Below, in pieces: positions 1-12,500 of a DNA stretch of 64,000 nt. Both the position numbers and the translations under genes were made by a program. Positions within the stretch are counted from its first letter, which is position 1; each line of letters starts with the position of its first letter. This DNA is from Microglena sp. YARC (lineage: Eukaryota > Chlorophyta > Chlorophyceae > Chlamydomonadales > Chlamydomonadaceae), in contig CM039464.1 of assembly GCA_022414725.1 (NCBI GenBank), positions 16,303,444 to 16,367,443 of the forward strand, in the 5' to 3' direction. The notes below the pieces were generated by a model. It was not told the origin of the DNA, did no database searches, and was given only the letters and a program-made list of their open reading frames with translations.

Positions 1-2291
1 TATGAGCCACGTGCCTCAGTCTCTGCTTGGTCTCCCATCAACTTGGACACATGGCTAATCCAAATAAGCTATCACTTGGTGATGGTGGTGGTGGTGGCGA
101 TGATGGTGGTGATGGTGGTGATGGTGGTCATGGTGGTCATGGTTGTGATGGTGGTCATGGTGGTGGTGGTGGTGGTGATGGTGGTGGCGATGATGGTGGT
201 GATGGTGGTGATGGTGGTCATGGTGGTCATGGTTGTGATGGTGGTCATGGTGGTGGTGGTGGTGGTGATGGTGGTGGCGATGATGGTGGTGATGGTGGTG
301 ATGGTGTTCATGGTTGTGATGGTGGTCATGGTGGTGGTGGTGGTGATGGTGGTGGTGGTGGTGGAGATGGTGGTGGTGGTGGTGATGGTGGTCATGGTGG
401 TGGTGGTGGTGGTGGTGGTGGTCATGATGGCGATGATGGCGGTGATGGTGGAGATGGTGGTGGTGATGGTGATGGTGGTCATGGTGGTGGTGGTGGTGGT
501 GGTTGTGGTGGCGATGATGGTGGTGATGGTGGTCATGGTGGTGGTGGTGGTGGTGGTGATGGTGGTCATGGTGGTGGTGGTGGTGATGGTGGTAGTGGCG
601 ATGATGGTGGTGATGGTGGTGATGGTGGTGGTGGTGGTGATGGTGGTGGTGGCGATGATTGTGGTTATGGTGGAGATGGTGGTCATGGTGGTCATGGTTG
701 TGATGGTGGTGATGGTGGTGGTGGTGGTGATGGTGGTGATGACAAGATGGCAATGAAAGAACCTGAACGCATGGATGCTTCAAATAAGCTATCAAATGGT
801 GATGGTGGTGGTGGTGGCGATGGTGGTAATGGTGACGACGGTGATAGTGATGGTGACGGAAGGATGACAATGAACGAACCTGGACACATGGCTGATGCAA
901 ATAAGCTATCAAATGGTGGTGGTGGTGGTGGTGGCGATGGTGGTGGTGGTGGTCGTGGTGACGGTGGTGGTGGTGATGGTGACGGAGGGATGACAATGAA
1001 TGAACCTGGACACATGGCTGATGCAAATAAGCTATCGAATGGTGGTGGTGATGGTGACAGTGGTGATGGTGACAGAAGGATGACGACATATGTCATATGG
1101 TGATACTGATGATAGTGGGTGATCATCGTGCGTGAGTCAACCCCCCACCCACTCACCACACCCACACTTATTTGATGAGAGCATTAGGGCGGTCGGTGAT
1201 CATTGTGCGTGAGTCAACCCATCAGACACTCACCACACACACGCACACTTCCACTTACATGACGAGAGCATTATGGTGGTCGGTGATCATCATGCATGAG
1301 TCAACACCCCACCCCCTTACCACACACACGCACACTTACTTGACAAGAGCATTATGGTGGTCGGTGATCATCATGCATGAGGCAACACCCCACCCCCTTA
1401 CCACACACACGCACACTTACTTGACAAGAGCATTAGGGTGGTCGCTGATCATCATGCATGAGGCAACACCCCACCCCCTTACCACACACACGCACACTTA
1501 CTTGACAAGAGCATTAGGGTGGTCGCTGATCATCATGCATGAGGCAACACCCCACCCCTTACCACACCACACGCACACTTACTTGACAAGAGCATTAGGG
1601 TGGTCGCTGATCATCATGCATGAGGCAACACCCCACCCCCTTACCACACACACGCACACTTACTTGACAAGAGCATTAGGGTGGTCGGTGATCATCATGC
1701 ATGAGGCAACACCCCACCCCCTTACCATACACACGCACACTTACTTGACGAGAGCATTTGGGTGGTCGCTGATCATCAGGCATGAGTCAACACCCCACCC
1801 CCTTACCATACACACGCACACTTACTTGACAAGAGCGTTAGGGTGGTCGCTGATCATCAGGCATGAGTCAACACCCCACCCCCTTACCACACACACGCAC
1901 ACTTAATTGACGAGAGCATTAGGGTGGTCGCTGATCATCATGCATGAGGCAACACCCCACCCCCTTGCCACACACACGCACACTTACTTGACGAGAGCAT
2001 TAGGGTGGTCGCTGATCATCATGCATGAGGCAACACCCCACCCCCTTACCATACACACACACACTTACTTGACAAGAGCATTAGGGTGGTCGGTGATCAT
2101 CATGCATGAGGCAACACCCCACCCCCTTACCACACACACGCACACTTACTTGACAAGAGCATTAGGGTGGTCGCTGATCATCAGGCATGAGTCAACACCC
2201 CACCCCCTTACCATACACACGCACACTTACTTGACGAGAGCATTAGGGTGGTCGGTGATCATGGTGTGTGAGTCAACCCCCCCCCCCCACA

Positions 2292-2326
<35 letters not shown>

Positions 2327-2522
2327 ACACACACACACACTAACTTGACGAGAGCATTAGGGTGGTCAGTGATCATTGTGCGTGAGTCAACCACCCTACC
2401 CCCCACCCACCCCCCCCACCCACACACACACACACACACTCCACCACCACCCTCCACACACACACTCACTTGACGAGAGCATTAGGATGGTCGGTGATCA
2501 TGGTGCGAGAGTCAACCCCCCT

Positions 2523-2564
<42 letters not shown>

Positions 2565-3427
2565 CACCACCACCCTCCACACACACACACTTACTTGACG
2601 AGATCATTAGGATGGTCGGTGATCATGGTGCGAGAGTCAACCCCCCTACCCCCCTACCCCCCCCCCCCACACACACACACACACCCTCCACCACCACCCT
2701 CCACACACACACACTTACTTGACGAGAGCATTAGGATGGTCGGTGATCATGGTGCGACAGTCAACCCCCCTACCCCCCCCCCCCACACACACACACACAC
2801 ACACACACCCTCCACCACCACCCTCCACACACACACACACTTACTTGACGAGAGCATTAGGGTGGTCGGTGATCATCGTGCGTGAGTCGATGGTGATAAA
2901 CTCCATGTTAGACTCTTTCAGACCCCTCAGCACTTTCAACAGCTTGGGGCACCCTTTGATGCGATTGATGGCATCGGAGCCAGCCTGGCATGTGTGGGTG
3001 CGGGTGTGTGTGGGGTTGTTGATATGCGGGTGTGGCTGGGTGGGTGAGTGGGTGTAAGGGTGTTAAGGTCGTTGTTGTTGTTGTTAGGTTCCTTCAGACC
3101 CCTCAGCACTTTCAGCAGCTTGGGGCACCCTTTGATGGCGTCGGAGCCAGCTTGGCATGTGTGGGTGAGGTTGTTGATGTGTGGGTGTGGGAGAGTGGGT
3201 GTGGCTGGGAGGGTGGGTGGGTGTGGGAATGGGAGTGGGTGTAGGTGTGGGTGAGGGGACGGGAGTAGGTGTAGGTCTGGGTGAGGGTCTGGGTGTTAAG
3301 GTCGTTGCTCTTGTTCTTCTTCTTTTGAGTGGGCGGTGGGTGTGGGTGTGGTAAGGCTGGGAGGGTGGGTGGGTGGGTGGCAGGTGGGTGGAGGGTATGT
3401 GTGTGTGTTTGTGTGTGTGAGTTTGTG

Positions 3428-3460
<33 letters not shown>

Positions 3461-5090
3461 CTTTCTGAAATATAAACTAACTCCCTGAGCCAGCCATTGG
3501 GCCAAGCCCCAGGATGCCAACAGAACAGGAAATCTGGTTCTGTCCGCTTAACGGTGTACTACTTGGCATCAGGTTTTGATGACTAGCTAGTCAGGGGAGC
3601 TGCCTAGAAGCTGCTGCTCACAGCTGAAAATAAATATATTGTATGATGCCCGCATGAAAAACAGCATTACGGACATCGTATTGTACTTGGAAATATCGTA
3701 CGATACCAACATGAAAAACATGGTGATCGACATTAGGTAGTACGATAATCGTTATCGTACAATGCCCACATGAAAACAGCGCTTGTGTCGTACTTGGAAA
3801 TATCGTACGATGCCCACATAAAAACCATGGTAATCGAAATTAGGTTGTACGATTATCGTTATTATACGAAGCCCACATGAAAAGCATGGTGATCGACATT
3901 AGGTTGTACGATAATCGTTATTGTACAATGCCCGCATGAAAAACAGCGCTACAGGGATTGTGTCCTACATGGAAATATGGTACTATGCCCCTGTTTACCC
4001 ACATGAAAAACGAGGTAATCAACCTCATGCTGTCACATTATTATCGTCGTCGTCCGTTGCCCACATGAAAAATATGGTCATCCACACCAGATCGTTCGCT
4101 TGTCGTTATCGTACGATCCCCGCATGAAAAAAGGCATTACCGGCATCATATCGTACTTGTAAATATCGTACGAAGCCCACATGAAAAGCATGGTTATCGA
4201 CATTACCTTGTACGATTGTCGTTATCGTACTATGCCCGCATGAAGAATAGCTTTACCTACATCGTGCCGCATTTGTAAATATCGTACGATGCCCACTTGA
4301 AAAACATGGTACGAAAAATACGAAAAATATCGTACGAAGCCCACATGAAGAGCATGCTCATCGACATTAGGTTGTACAATTATCTTTATTGTACAATGCC
4401 CACATGAAAAATAGCTTTACCGACATCGTGTCATATTTGGAAATATCGGTCTATGCGCACACAACAAGCATGGTAATCAACATCAGGTACAATTATCGTC
4501 CGACCTGACCAGACCCTCTTAATCAACCTTCCACCACTTTTTTTTGTGCGACGCGTCGCCAATCCGTCGCCATCCTGTCGCTGCCCCGTTAAACTAGTCA
4601 GAACTGCCCCTCCAAACCCCTGGGCTCCGCACTTCACACTCCGCGGGGTTTGGGGGACAGCGCATTGCACTGGGGTCACACCGAGTCGCTCAATTTGCAA
4701 CGCGTGGCACACAAAAACACTCTTCATTAACTGCTCATTTTACTCTTCATGTTACTCTTCATGGCCCTTCCGCACCTTGGATGAAAAGAAGATGTGCACA
4801 GAGGGGTAGGGCCCAGCTGTCCCAGGGCCCTCAAAGTCAGCGATGAGGCGCGCGATGCTAGCTGGCGTGGGCTGAATGAAGTAGACGGCCACTAGTTGTA
4901 GAGGTTGCCTCTCTTTGGTTAGGTCCTCCACCATAGACACGTTGGCCTCCAGGATGTCGCTCATTTTCATGGAGCTAGACAGCAGCCTGGTGGGGGGGGG
5001 GGGGGTTGGGGGGTAGGTGAGGGGGTCAGGACCGTGGGTGGGTGGGGTGGGTGGGTGGGTGGGTGGGAGGTGTGGGAGGTGGGTGGGTGT

Positions 5091-5136
<46 letters not shown>

Positions 5137-7297
5137 TGCAACAACTCAGTACAACAGAATCTAAGTCAATGTCCAACCCTGGATGCTATTCATCTTCATG
5201 GACCTGGATAGCAGCCTGATGGGGGATGGGTGGGTGGGTGGGTGGTGGTGGTGGTGGTGGCACTCCATCGCACAGACACACTACCACTACCACCACCACC
5301 TCATACACAAACCACTACCACCACACACACACAAACACACACATCACCACCACCACCACACACAACACCATTACCCCCAACCCCCTGCACCACCCCCAAC
5401 ACAATTGCACACAAACAAACCACCACTACCACCACCACCTCAGACACACCACCACCACCACACACATCAGAACCACCACCACACACCACCACACACACAA
5501 CCACCACACGCACCACCACTACCCCCAACCCCCACCACCACACACACCATATCCACTTCACAACACCACACACACCACCACCACCCCCAACACCCAACAC
5601 CACCCCCACTACCACCACCACCACACACACCACACACACCAACACCACCCCCAACACCATCGCACACACACCACCACCACCACACATACACCACTACCAC
5701 TACACACACCACACACACCACCACTACCCCCAACCCCCAACACCATCGCACACACACACCACCACCACCTCCCACACACACCACACACACTCGATCCCCA
5801 ACCCCAACACACACCACCACCACCTCCCACACACACCACACACACCACCACCACCCCCAACACCATCGCACACACACACCACCACTACGCCCAACCACCA
5901 ACACCACCCCCAACACCATGGCACTCACACACACACCACCACCACATCCAACACACACACCACACACACACACTACCACCACCTCCCACACACACCACTA
6001 CCACCACACACACCACCCCCATCACACACCACCAACACCACCACCACACAGTCCTCTTTTCGCTTCCAAACCAACCATTCGCCACGTCCTCAGTACCAGT
6101 CGCAAAACCATCAGATGCCAGACACACTGGACTACCCCCACTACCAACACCACCACCACCACACACACCACCACACACCACCACTACCCCCCAACCCCCA
6201 TGCCCGACACACTTCCCCCAACCCCTACGCCCGAGGTGGCCGACACACTGGACTACCACCACTACCACCACCACCATCCACACACACACCACCACTACCC
6301 CCCAACCCCCATGCCCGACACACTACCCCCAACCCATATGCCCGAGGTGTCCGTCACACTGGGTTCGTGGCCACTGCTGTTATTTATGTTGGAACTCCTC
6401 TCACTCAGCCACAGCACGCTGTTAGCCTCATGCTTGCCCCCCCCTCTTCCCGCAGTAAGCATAAAAGCCAGAGATCGTGTACACCAACCAAGAGGTGCCT
6501 GATACACTGGGCTCCTGGTCACTGCTGCTATTTATGTTGGGACTACTCTGACCCAGCCACAGTGCACTTTTAGCCTCATGTATGGCCACCCTCTCGCCGC
6601 AGTAAGCATAAAAGCCAGAGATCGTGTACGCCAACCAAGAGGTGCCTGACACACTGGTCGCTTGGTCACTGCGTTTTATGTTGGGACTACTTTGTCTCAG
6701 CCACAGCATGCTCTTAGCGTCATGCATGTACACCCCACATGCTACAGTAAGCATAAATTTAATTTCTTGTCAATAACCGATTAAGCGGATCCTGAGTTGC
6801 TACTTGTTAAGAGTGGTGGCTTAACCATTATACAGATCTGGCTAAATGTCTAGAATGGTTCATCTACCACTCTTAACACTCCTGTTGGCCTCGGGCATGT
6901 ACACCCCACATCCTACAGTATTAAATATATCGTCAATAACCGATTAGGCAGGTCCTGACCTCCAACTGAGGGTGGTACTTTATCCATTATAGAGATCTAG
7001 CTAGATGTTTAGAATGGTTTATCTGCCACTCTTAACACAACTGAGGGTGGCCAGGCATTGGGGCTTTGGTCGGTACCTGGTAGTCAATTCATCCAGAATC
7101 AGCACTTTCCAACCTCCTCCGGTGTTATCGTTAATGCTGCCGAGCATATCAGTCAGCACGCGACCTTTGCACGCGCTCCTCAGCGACTCCGCTGCAAAGC
7201 ATGGGAGTGATGGCAATATAGGCTTTAGCGGTCAAATTCGCATGCCAGTAGTGAATCCATCGAATCTATCGAGAGCATCGATTGCTCGCTTACCCAT
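1..7297 (-). CDS. Sec1/Munc18 (SM) family vesicle-fusion protein, 5' part of a split gene
   Basis: Coding pieces on the minus strand are 7297-7294, 7191-7077, 4986-4776, 2984-2845 and 54-1, continuing off the left edge. The start codon sits four bases before a GTAAGC donor. Joining it to the next exon gives MAESLRSACKGRVLTDML, and every later join keeps phase: the donors read GTACCG, GTGCGG and GTAAGT, and all acceptors end in AG. About 174 residues are visible. They match the N-terminal domain of SM proteins: WKVLILDELTTR, then LLSSSMKMSDILE, VEDLTKERQPLQ, VYFIQPTPASIARLIADFEG, HIFFSSK, then MEFITIDSRTMITDHPNAL, the last two closest to plant KEULE/Sec1. SM proteins bind syntaxins and chaperone SNARE assembly at the target membrane. 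The final piece (1-54) is least certain. The introns are 102, 2,090, 1,791 and 2,790 bp and are mostly tandem repeats. Family assignment comes from recalled motifs, not a search. Confidence 0.8.
77..1075. repeat. GGT/GAT trinucleotide array with embedded acceptor copies
   Basis: Interrupted GGTGGTGAT-type repeats fill most of the first kilobase, inside the last visible SM-gene intron. Near 765-800, 870-915 and 1000-1040 there are copies of GGACACATGGCTGATGCAAA (or a variant), which on the minus strand is an AG acceptor plus the first bases of the SM exon at 1-54. The array is open in several frames on both strands because its codons contain no stops. Confidence 0.8.
1125..2844. repeat. 81-bp array copied from the 3' edge of SM exon 2845-2984
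   Basis: About 20 tandem units. On the minus strand each holds a version of the last 45-50 nt of the SM exon (ATGATCACCGACCACCC, AATGCTCTCGTCAA), the GTAAGT-type donor, and a TG-rich intron start. Units near 2280-2840 carry longer CA tracts. Since 81 is a multiple of three, the plus strand stays open for 244 and 188 codons; I read that as a by-product. Confidence 0.85.
2985..3480. repeat. GT-rich intron sequence, exon relic and 41-G tract
   Basis: 3085-3155 is a second, incomplete copy of the SM exon at 2845-2984 (minus-strand GSDAIKGCPKLLKVLRGLKE), lacking a proper acceptor and donor. It is surrounded by GGGTGT-type simple sequence. A run of 41 G occupies 3430-3470. Confidence 0.75.
3640..4500. 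repeat. Irregular ~60-bp array in an SM-gene intron
   Basis: Diverged units share CCCACATGAAAAACATGG or CCCGCATGAAAAACAGC, GTACGATAATCGTTATCGTAC and GGAAATATCGTACGATG. TCGTACGA-like palindromes recur. 4500-4775, up to the donor side of SM exon 4776-4986, looks like unique intron sequence. Confidence 0.75.
4987..6050. repeat. G-rich and CCA/CAC simple repeats with an exon-edge copy
   Basis: 4987-5135 is GGGT-rich and ends in a run of 42 G (5094-5135), a C tract about 110 nt upstream of the acceptor on the minus strand. 5178-5214 copies the first 37 nt of SM exon 4776-4986 with an AG acceptor. 5226-6050 is CCA/CAC/ACCACC simple sequence, open in several frames with Pro/His/Thr-rich products that I do not regard as proteins. 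Confidence 0.8.
6340..7076. repeat. ~118-bp and ~172-bp repeats in the second SM intron
   Basis: 6340-6750 has three to four units of about 118 bp (GCCACAG..CAC/GC..TTAGCCTCATG, AGTAAGCATAAAAGCCAGAG). 6735-7076 holds two copies of a block of about 172 bp (GTACACCCCACATCCTACAG, TCAATAACCGATTA, AGAATGGTTCATCTACCACTC). The second ends close to the donor of SM exon 7077-7191. Confidence 0.7.
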
Positions 7298-7674
7298 GAT
7301 GACTTGCTTGACGAAGAGACAAAGGGCAGAGTCTAAGGTGCGCTGTCAGTTACTCTCACGAAATCTTCAACGATGCGAATAATTAGCAGCATTAATCGGA
7401 ACAATTGCGAGGACTCTCAACATGGGGAGTCAAGGAGACGGGGAAATCGCACCAGAAGGTGGTGGAAGGCAACCAGCTGGAAGGCGAAGTGCCAGCTACG
7501 GCCGGTAACATGTAACCCTTCCCAACCGGCTGAGCTGAGCTGTGTGCTGCTGCTCATAGCTGCCCCTGTGACTGTGCCCAACTTACCATCAGCAAACTTG
7601 GGGGGCCATGGGGCGCGGGGCATCAAGTGGTGAAGTGGTACCCAATACCCCATGCGCTTATCACCATTGTTATA
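7298..7674. other. Upstream region of the SM gene
   Basis: This is 5' of the SM start codon on the minus strand and probably holds its 5' UTR and promoter. I see no TATA box or other site I can name. Open frames here have no recognisable motif. Confidence 0.4.
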
Positions 7675-8236
7675 CCGTATGCGCCTTAAGTATTGGCAAA
7701 CGGTTTGGCAAACGACCCTTTGCCAAACCGGGTTAGGGGTCCAGCTTGAGACCACTCCAGGTAGTTGGCCTTTGCCAAGTTACGGTTACCATGGTACTAT
7801 GTCTACTAAGCCCTAGCAAGTTAAATGTTCCTGATTTGAATTCCTACATGGTTTTATTTTCAGCAAGCTTGGGCAGACTACTTTGTAAACATGTAATTAT
7901 CCTTGAACTTGGTTACATGGCTCCAGCCAGCAATTTGGCTGGCTGGACCCATATACCGGTCTGGCTACTAAGCCCCAGCAAGTTTAATGCTCCTGCTTTG
8001 AATTGTTACATAGTTTTACAGCAAGCTTGGGAAGACTACTTGGTGAACCTGTAACAAGGAAATGTAACAATACCATAAGACCCTTTGCCAACTGGATTTC
8101 AAGTCTGAACTTGAGACAGTCAAAGCCATAGAACCCTTTGCCAAGTTAGTATTGCCATGCTTTTCTGAGACCCACTTTTAGGGGGGGAATTACATTTGCC
8201 AATACTTAATCTTGCCAATACTTAAGGCGCATACGG
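7675..8236. mobile_element. Tc1/mariner-like MITE
   Basis: Perfect 25-bp inverted ends starting CCGTATGCGCCTTAAG lie at 7675-7699 and 8212-8236. A TA dinucleotide flanks each side, as expected for Tc1/mariner insertion. No transposase frame is present. The interior holds two related blocks of about 170 bp (CAGCAAGTT...AGCAAGCTTGGG), near 7810-7900 and 7975-8055. Confidence 0.75.
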
Positions 8237-9591
8237 TATCGTGCAGTGAGTGACTCAGAAACCCACCAAAATAACTCCATGACCCAACCCTCCGCACCTG
8301 GGATACTGGCCAAGATCAGGTTTGTTCAAGGATACTAGACAATAAAGTTTTACGACGTAAACGCTATCATAATATACGTTTCGTGAGCCTAATCCACATC
8401 TTTTGAGCCCAAGTCCACGTTTGCATCGTAACAAAACCTTAGAAATTAGTGTTTGAGATGTGAAACGTAACAGTTTGAACTGCCAATCGCACTGATATAC
8501 CGGTAGTTTAGTATTTTTTCATTTTTTGAAGGGACCCATCCTTATCAAGAAGGCTTTTATGAGAGCTCCCCTAGCCAGTTACATCATGCGTTTCACCTTA
8601 CTCAAACGGGTGAGTAAGCGTGCTTGGTCAGAACAAACGTCACGTGCGTGTTTGGAGCTTGAGTAGGAGCGAGTGGGCGATGGTGCACCCCTATAACGAA
8701 ATGTGTTACATATTTATCCATACAATATCACAAACGGTATGTTACCGTACTTCTATTATATAGGGTGGAATTGATGGACTGGTCCTTAAACGAACCCCAC
8801 ACGTACCGTTTGTGACCTTGTTGGGCGTCCCAAATTACACCAGGAGGTACTTCAGGAGGACCCCCAGCTCTGTTGCCTGAGACGCAACAAATCGTATAGC
8901 CTGCGTCCTGTGACGCAACAGACCCTTCCTTCTGGTCAACGTGCCCTCCCCACGCACCCAGACCTTTCCACGCAGCGTCCCGACCAACCTTGGTCCCAAA
9001 CTACATCATGCATCCTACCTCATATTCCAACATCTATACTGCAGAAAATTATGAACTGAATCGGGCTGAACAGTTTTTCATGTTTCTCATTAATTCAGAC
9101 AGTCTTACTGCATCCTTGAAGTGCTCCCCCCATCCTTCATCACCATCATAACATATCATGTTAGGCTATGTCGGGATTGATCTCAGTAGTTTGATGTTGG
9201 GCAAGTCAGCCTGAGTGGGTACCCCTGGCCTGCTGGTATGCGTAGTGGGGTACATGTCGGAAAGTTTGGGGTTGTTGCCGGTTGTTGCCCCATAATATCG
9301 ATCTGGCCTCGCTCCGATCCCCCCCTGAGTGATCTGTGCATAATTATTTTCCGTCACTGACACTTGGCAGCAATCGCCTAAATAATTCACTCGCCATGCT
9401 TCTTAATGCACGCTGATTCGCCAAGTGAGTACCACTTTGCCTAGAGGCGTTAAAACTCTCCGCAATCGTTCACACTAGTCACACAGCTATTTCCTCGGCA
9501 TTGCTTGTTGCTCGAAATCCAAATTCTAGGTATCGCACTTGGTACATCTCTCAACAGTGCTTAGTGCTCAGCAGCCCTCGACACCACAGCC
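8237..9591. other. Intergenic interval between divergent genes
   Basis: No convincing exon, repeat array or RNA gene is seen. With 7298-8236 it separates the SM gene (minus) from the membrane-protein gene (plus), so both promoters should be here or in the flanking interval. The frame at 9166-9390 on the minus strand has no recognisable motif. Confidence 0.4.
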
Positions 9592-12500
9592 ATGCCGTTA
9601 CCAGTCTTAGCCAGTCGGAGCATGCACCGCCGGTCTATGGAGTCCGAGGCTATGAAGTCGACGAGCAGCAACCCATCCTCCCCAACCCCTAAAAAAGGGA
9701 GCAGAAAGTTCGACCCTGTGGACAGCTTGCTGTCAGAGGACGGACCCATGGATGAGTCAGAGCAAGAGCAGCTGCTATACGAATTGGAGCGACTGCAGCT
9801 GCAGCAGAGCAGGATGTGGATGGTGTGTTGTGAGGGGAAGTGGTGGTGATAGTATGTACCTGGGGAAGTGGATAGTGCGTACCTCGGAGAGTTCGACCCT
9901 GTGGACAGCTTGCTGGTAGGGGATGGTCCAATGGATGAGTCAAAGCAAGAGCAGCTGCTATATGAATTGGAGCAACTGCAGCTGCAGCAGAGCAGGATGT
10001 GGATGGTGTGTTGTGGAGGGAAGTGGTGGTGATAGTGTGTACCTGGGTATGTGAATGGTGTGTTTTGGGGGGAAGAGGTAGTGATGGTTTCTAGCTCAGG
10101 ATGTGGATGGTGTGTGGAAGTGGTGATGACGATAGAGTTTTTTAATTTAGTTGAGTGCATTTGTGATGAGTATATGCATGACTGTTTTTTGTGTGTGCGC
10201 GGATGAGAGCATGATTGCATGTGTGAATGACGTTTTTGTGTGTATGTGCATGGATGAGTGCATTCGTGAATGAGATTTTTAGTTTACTATGTACTCTCTC
10301 CCTGCTCGTATGTACATCAACTACGTACATGAACTATGTACTCCCTTTCTGATCATATGTACGTCAAAAACTATTATTGGAGATTTAGTTTAATTTCAAC
10401 TAAATGTTTAATTAATAACTAATCGTATCTCTACCCCCTCCGCAGCGAATCTTTGCTGTTTTAGCTGTGTGAGACCCTTGTACCCTTTGAATTAATAACT
10501 AATCTTATCTCTGCCCCCAATACCCCCTCTGCAGCGAATCTTTGCTATTCTTGCGGCCCTCCTGGCTTCCTTCTACGGATACTCAGCATACAGCCAATCA
10601 GCACATCCATGGGAGTTGGTGCGAACAGATTGTTTGTTCGTTAATTTTGACCGATTGTTTGTTTGTTTGTTTGTTTGTTTGTTTGTTTGTTTTGTTTTGT
10701 TTGTTTGTGTGTTTGTTTGTTTGTTTGTTTGTTTGTTTGTTTGTTTGTTTGCGCTCCCTTAATACCACGCCCCACCAGGCGCTATCATTGCTGGGTGCAC
10801 TGGTACTCTGGTGCTTATGCTACCCATAGTGGGGTGTACTGTGGTGTACTGTGGTGCTTATGCTACCCATAGTGGGGTGTACTGTGGTGTATTGTGGTGC
10901 TTATGCTACCCATAGTGTACTGTACTGTGTACTGTGGTGCTTGTGCTACCCATAGTGTGCTGTACTGTGTACTGTGGTGCTTATGCTACCCATAGTGTAC
11001 TGTACTGTGTACTGTGGTGATTGTGCTACCCATAGTGTACTGTACTGTGTAATGTGGTGCTTATGCTACCCATAGTGTACTGTACTGTGTACTGTGGTGC
11101 TTGTGCTACCCATAGTATACTGTACTGTGTACTGTGGTGCTTGTGCTACCCATAGTGTACTGTACTGTGTACTGTGGTGCTTGTACTACCCATAGTGTAC
11201 TGCACTGTGCACTGTGGTGCTTGTGCTACCCATAGTGTACTGTACTGTGTACTGTGGTGCTTGTGCTACCCATAGTGTACTGTACTGTGTACTGTGGTGC
11301 TTGTGCTACCCATAGTGTACTGTACTGTGTACTGTGGTGCTTGTGCTACCCATAGTGTACTGTACTGTGTACTGTGGTGCTTATGCTACCCATAGTGGGG
11401 TGTACGCCTGTATGATGTAGTGCAGGAGTGGTGCTTTAAGAGGATATCAGTATCTCACTACTGTGGTAATACAAGTCAGGATTGTAGTGTCGTAGTGCTT
11501 ATACTACCCAACCTTACTCCGCCGGCAGACGGCGAGCATCCGGAAGGCTGGTAGACCATGTAATTGAAATTGAAATTGTAACATCCGTGTAATGCAGTTA
11601 CTCACAGGACGTGAAATTCAGGACACCACCGCGTAAGCGGGAGCTAGCAGTAGTTACCGTAGGACCACCACATAAAAAAATATCAACGGTGCCACGGGCA
11701 AGCCCCTAGGCAAGTTGCCGTTGTTGTTGTTGGTAGACCAAGTAATCATAACACACGACCAGCGTGATATTAGTTCGCAGACACACACGCACACCACCAA
11801 CCACGCACGCACCACCAACCCGCGCACACCACCAACCCTGAGATAATTGGTTGCTTCGCAGAGGCATGTTGGAGAGTTTGCTAGTGTTGTTCAACAATTG
11901 TGTGGCTTGCAGTCTACCCAATTGACACACACACCACCACCACCAACTTACATGTGGTGCAGAGGCATGTTGGAGAGTTTGCTAGTGTTGTTCAGCACAC
12001 TGAGGCAATCGTGTGGCTTGCAGTCCAGAGCACTTCCTTGTGGAGCTCATCGTTTGGGTTGTTGGACAGTGTACCAGGTCAGTTGGACAGTGGTTAGACA
12101 AGTTTGACAAATGAACGGTTGGACAGAGGTTAGACAGTTGGACAGTTAGACGGTGGTTCGACAGGCTATACATTTAGGCAGTTTGACAGTTGGATAGAGG
12201 TTAGACAGTTGGACACTTAGGCAGTTAAACAGTTGGACAGAGGTTAGACTGTTGGACAGTTTAACAGTTGGAGAGAGGTTGGGCAGTTAGAGAGGCTAGA
12301 CAGTCAGACAGTTGGACAGTTGGAGAGAGGTTGGTCAGTTAAACAGTGGTTAGACAGGCTAGACAGTTGGACAGTGTTCCAGGTCAGTTAGACAGTTGTT
12401 AGACAGGCTAGACAGTTAGACAGGTTGGACAGTTAGACAGTTAGACAGTTAGACAGGCAGACATGCTAGGCAGTTGGACAGAGGTTAGATAGTTGGACTG

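Noticed and set aside
27..1103. 358-codon Gly/Asp-rich frame and overlapping His-rich and Val-rich frames
   Set aside because: GGT/GAT repeat is stop-free in most frames. The non-repeat islands are better explained as splice-acceptor copies of the SM exon on the opposite strand.
1172..2473. Plus-strand frames with a 27-residue repeat
   Set aside because: The 81-bp period keeps the frame open. The minus strand explains the unit as exon end plus donor.
5183..6573. Pro/His/Thr-rich frames of up to 447 codons
   Set aside because: Three overlapping frames are all open because CCA/CAC simple sequence lacks stops; no motif or codon structure.
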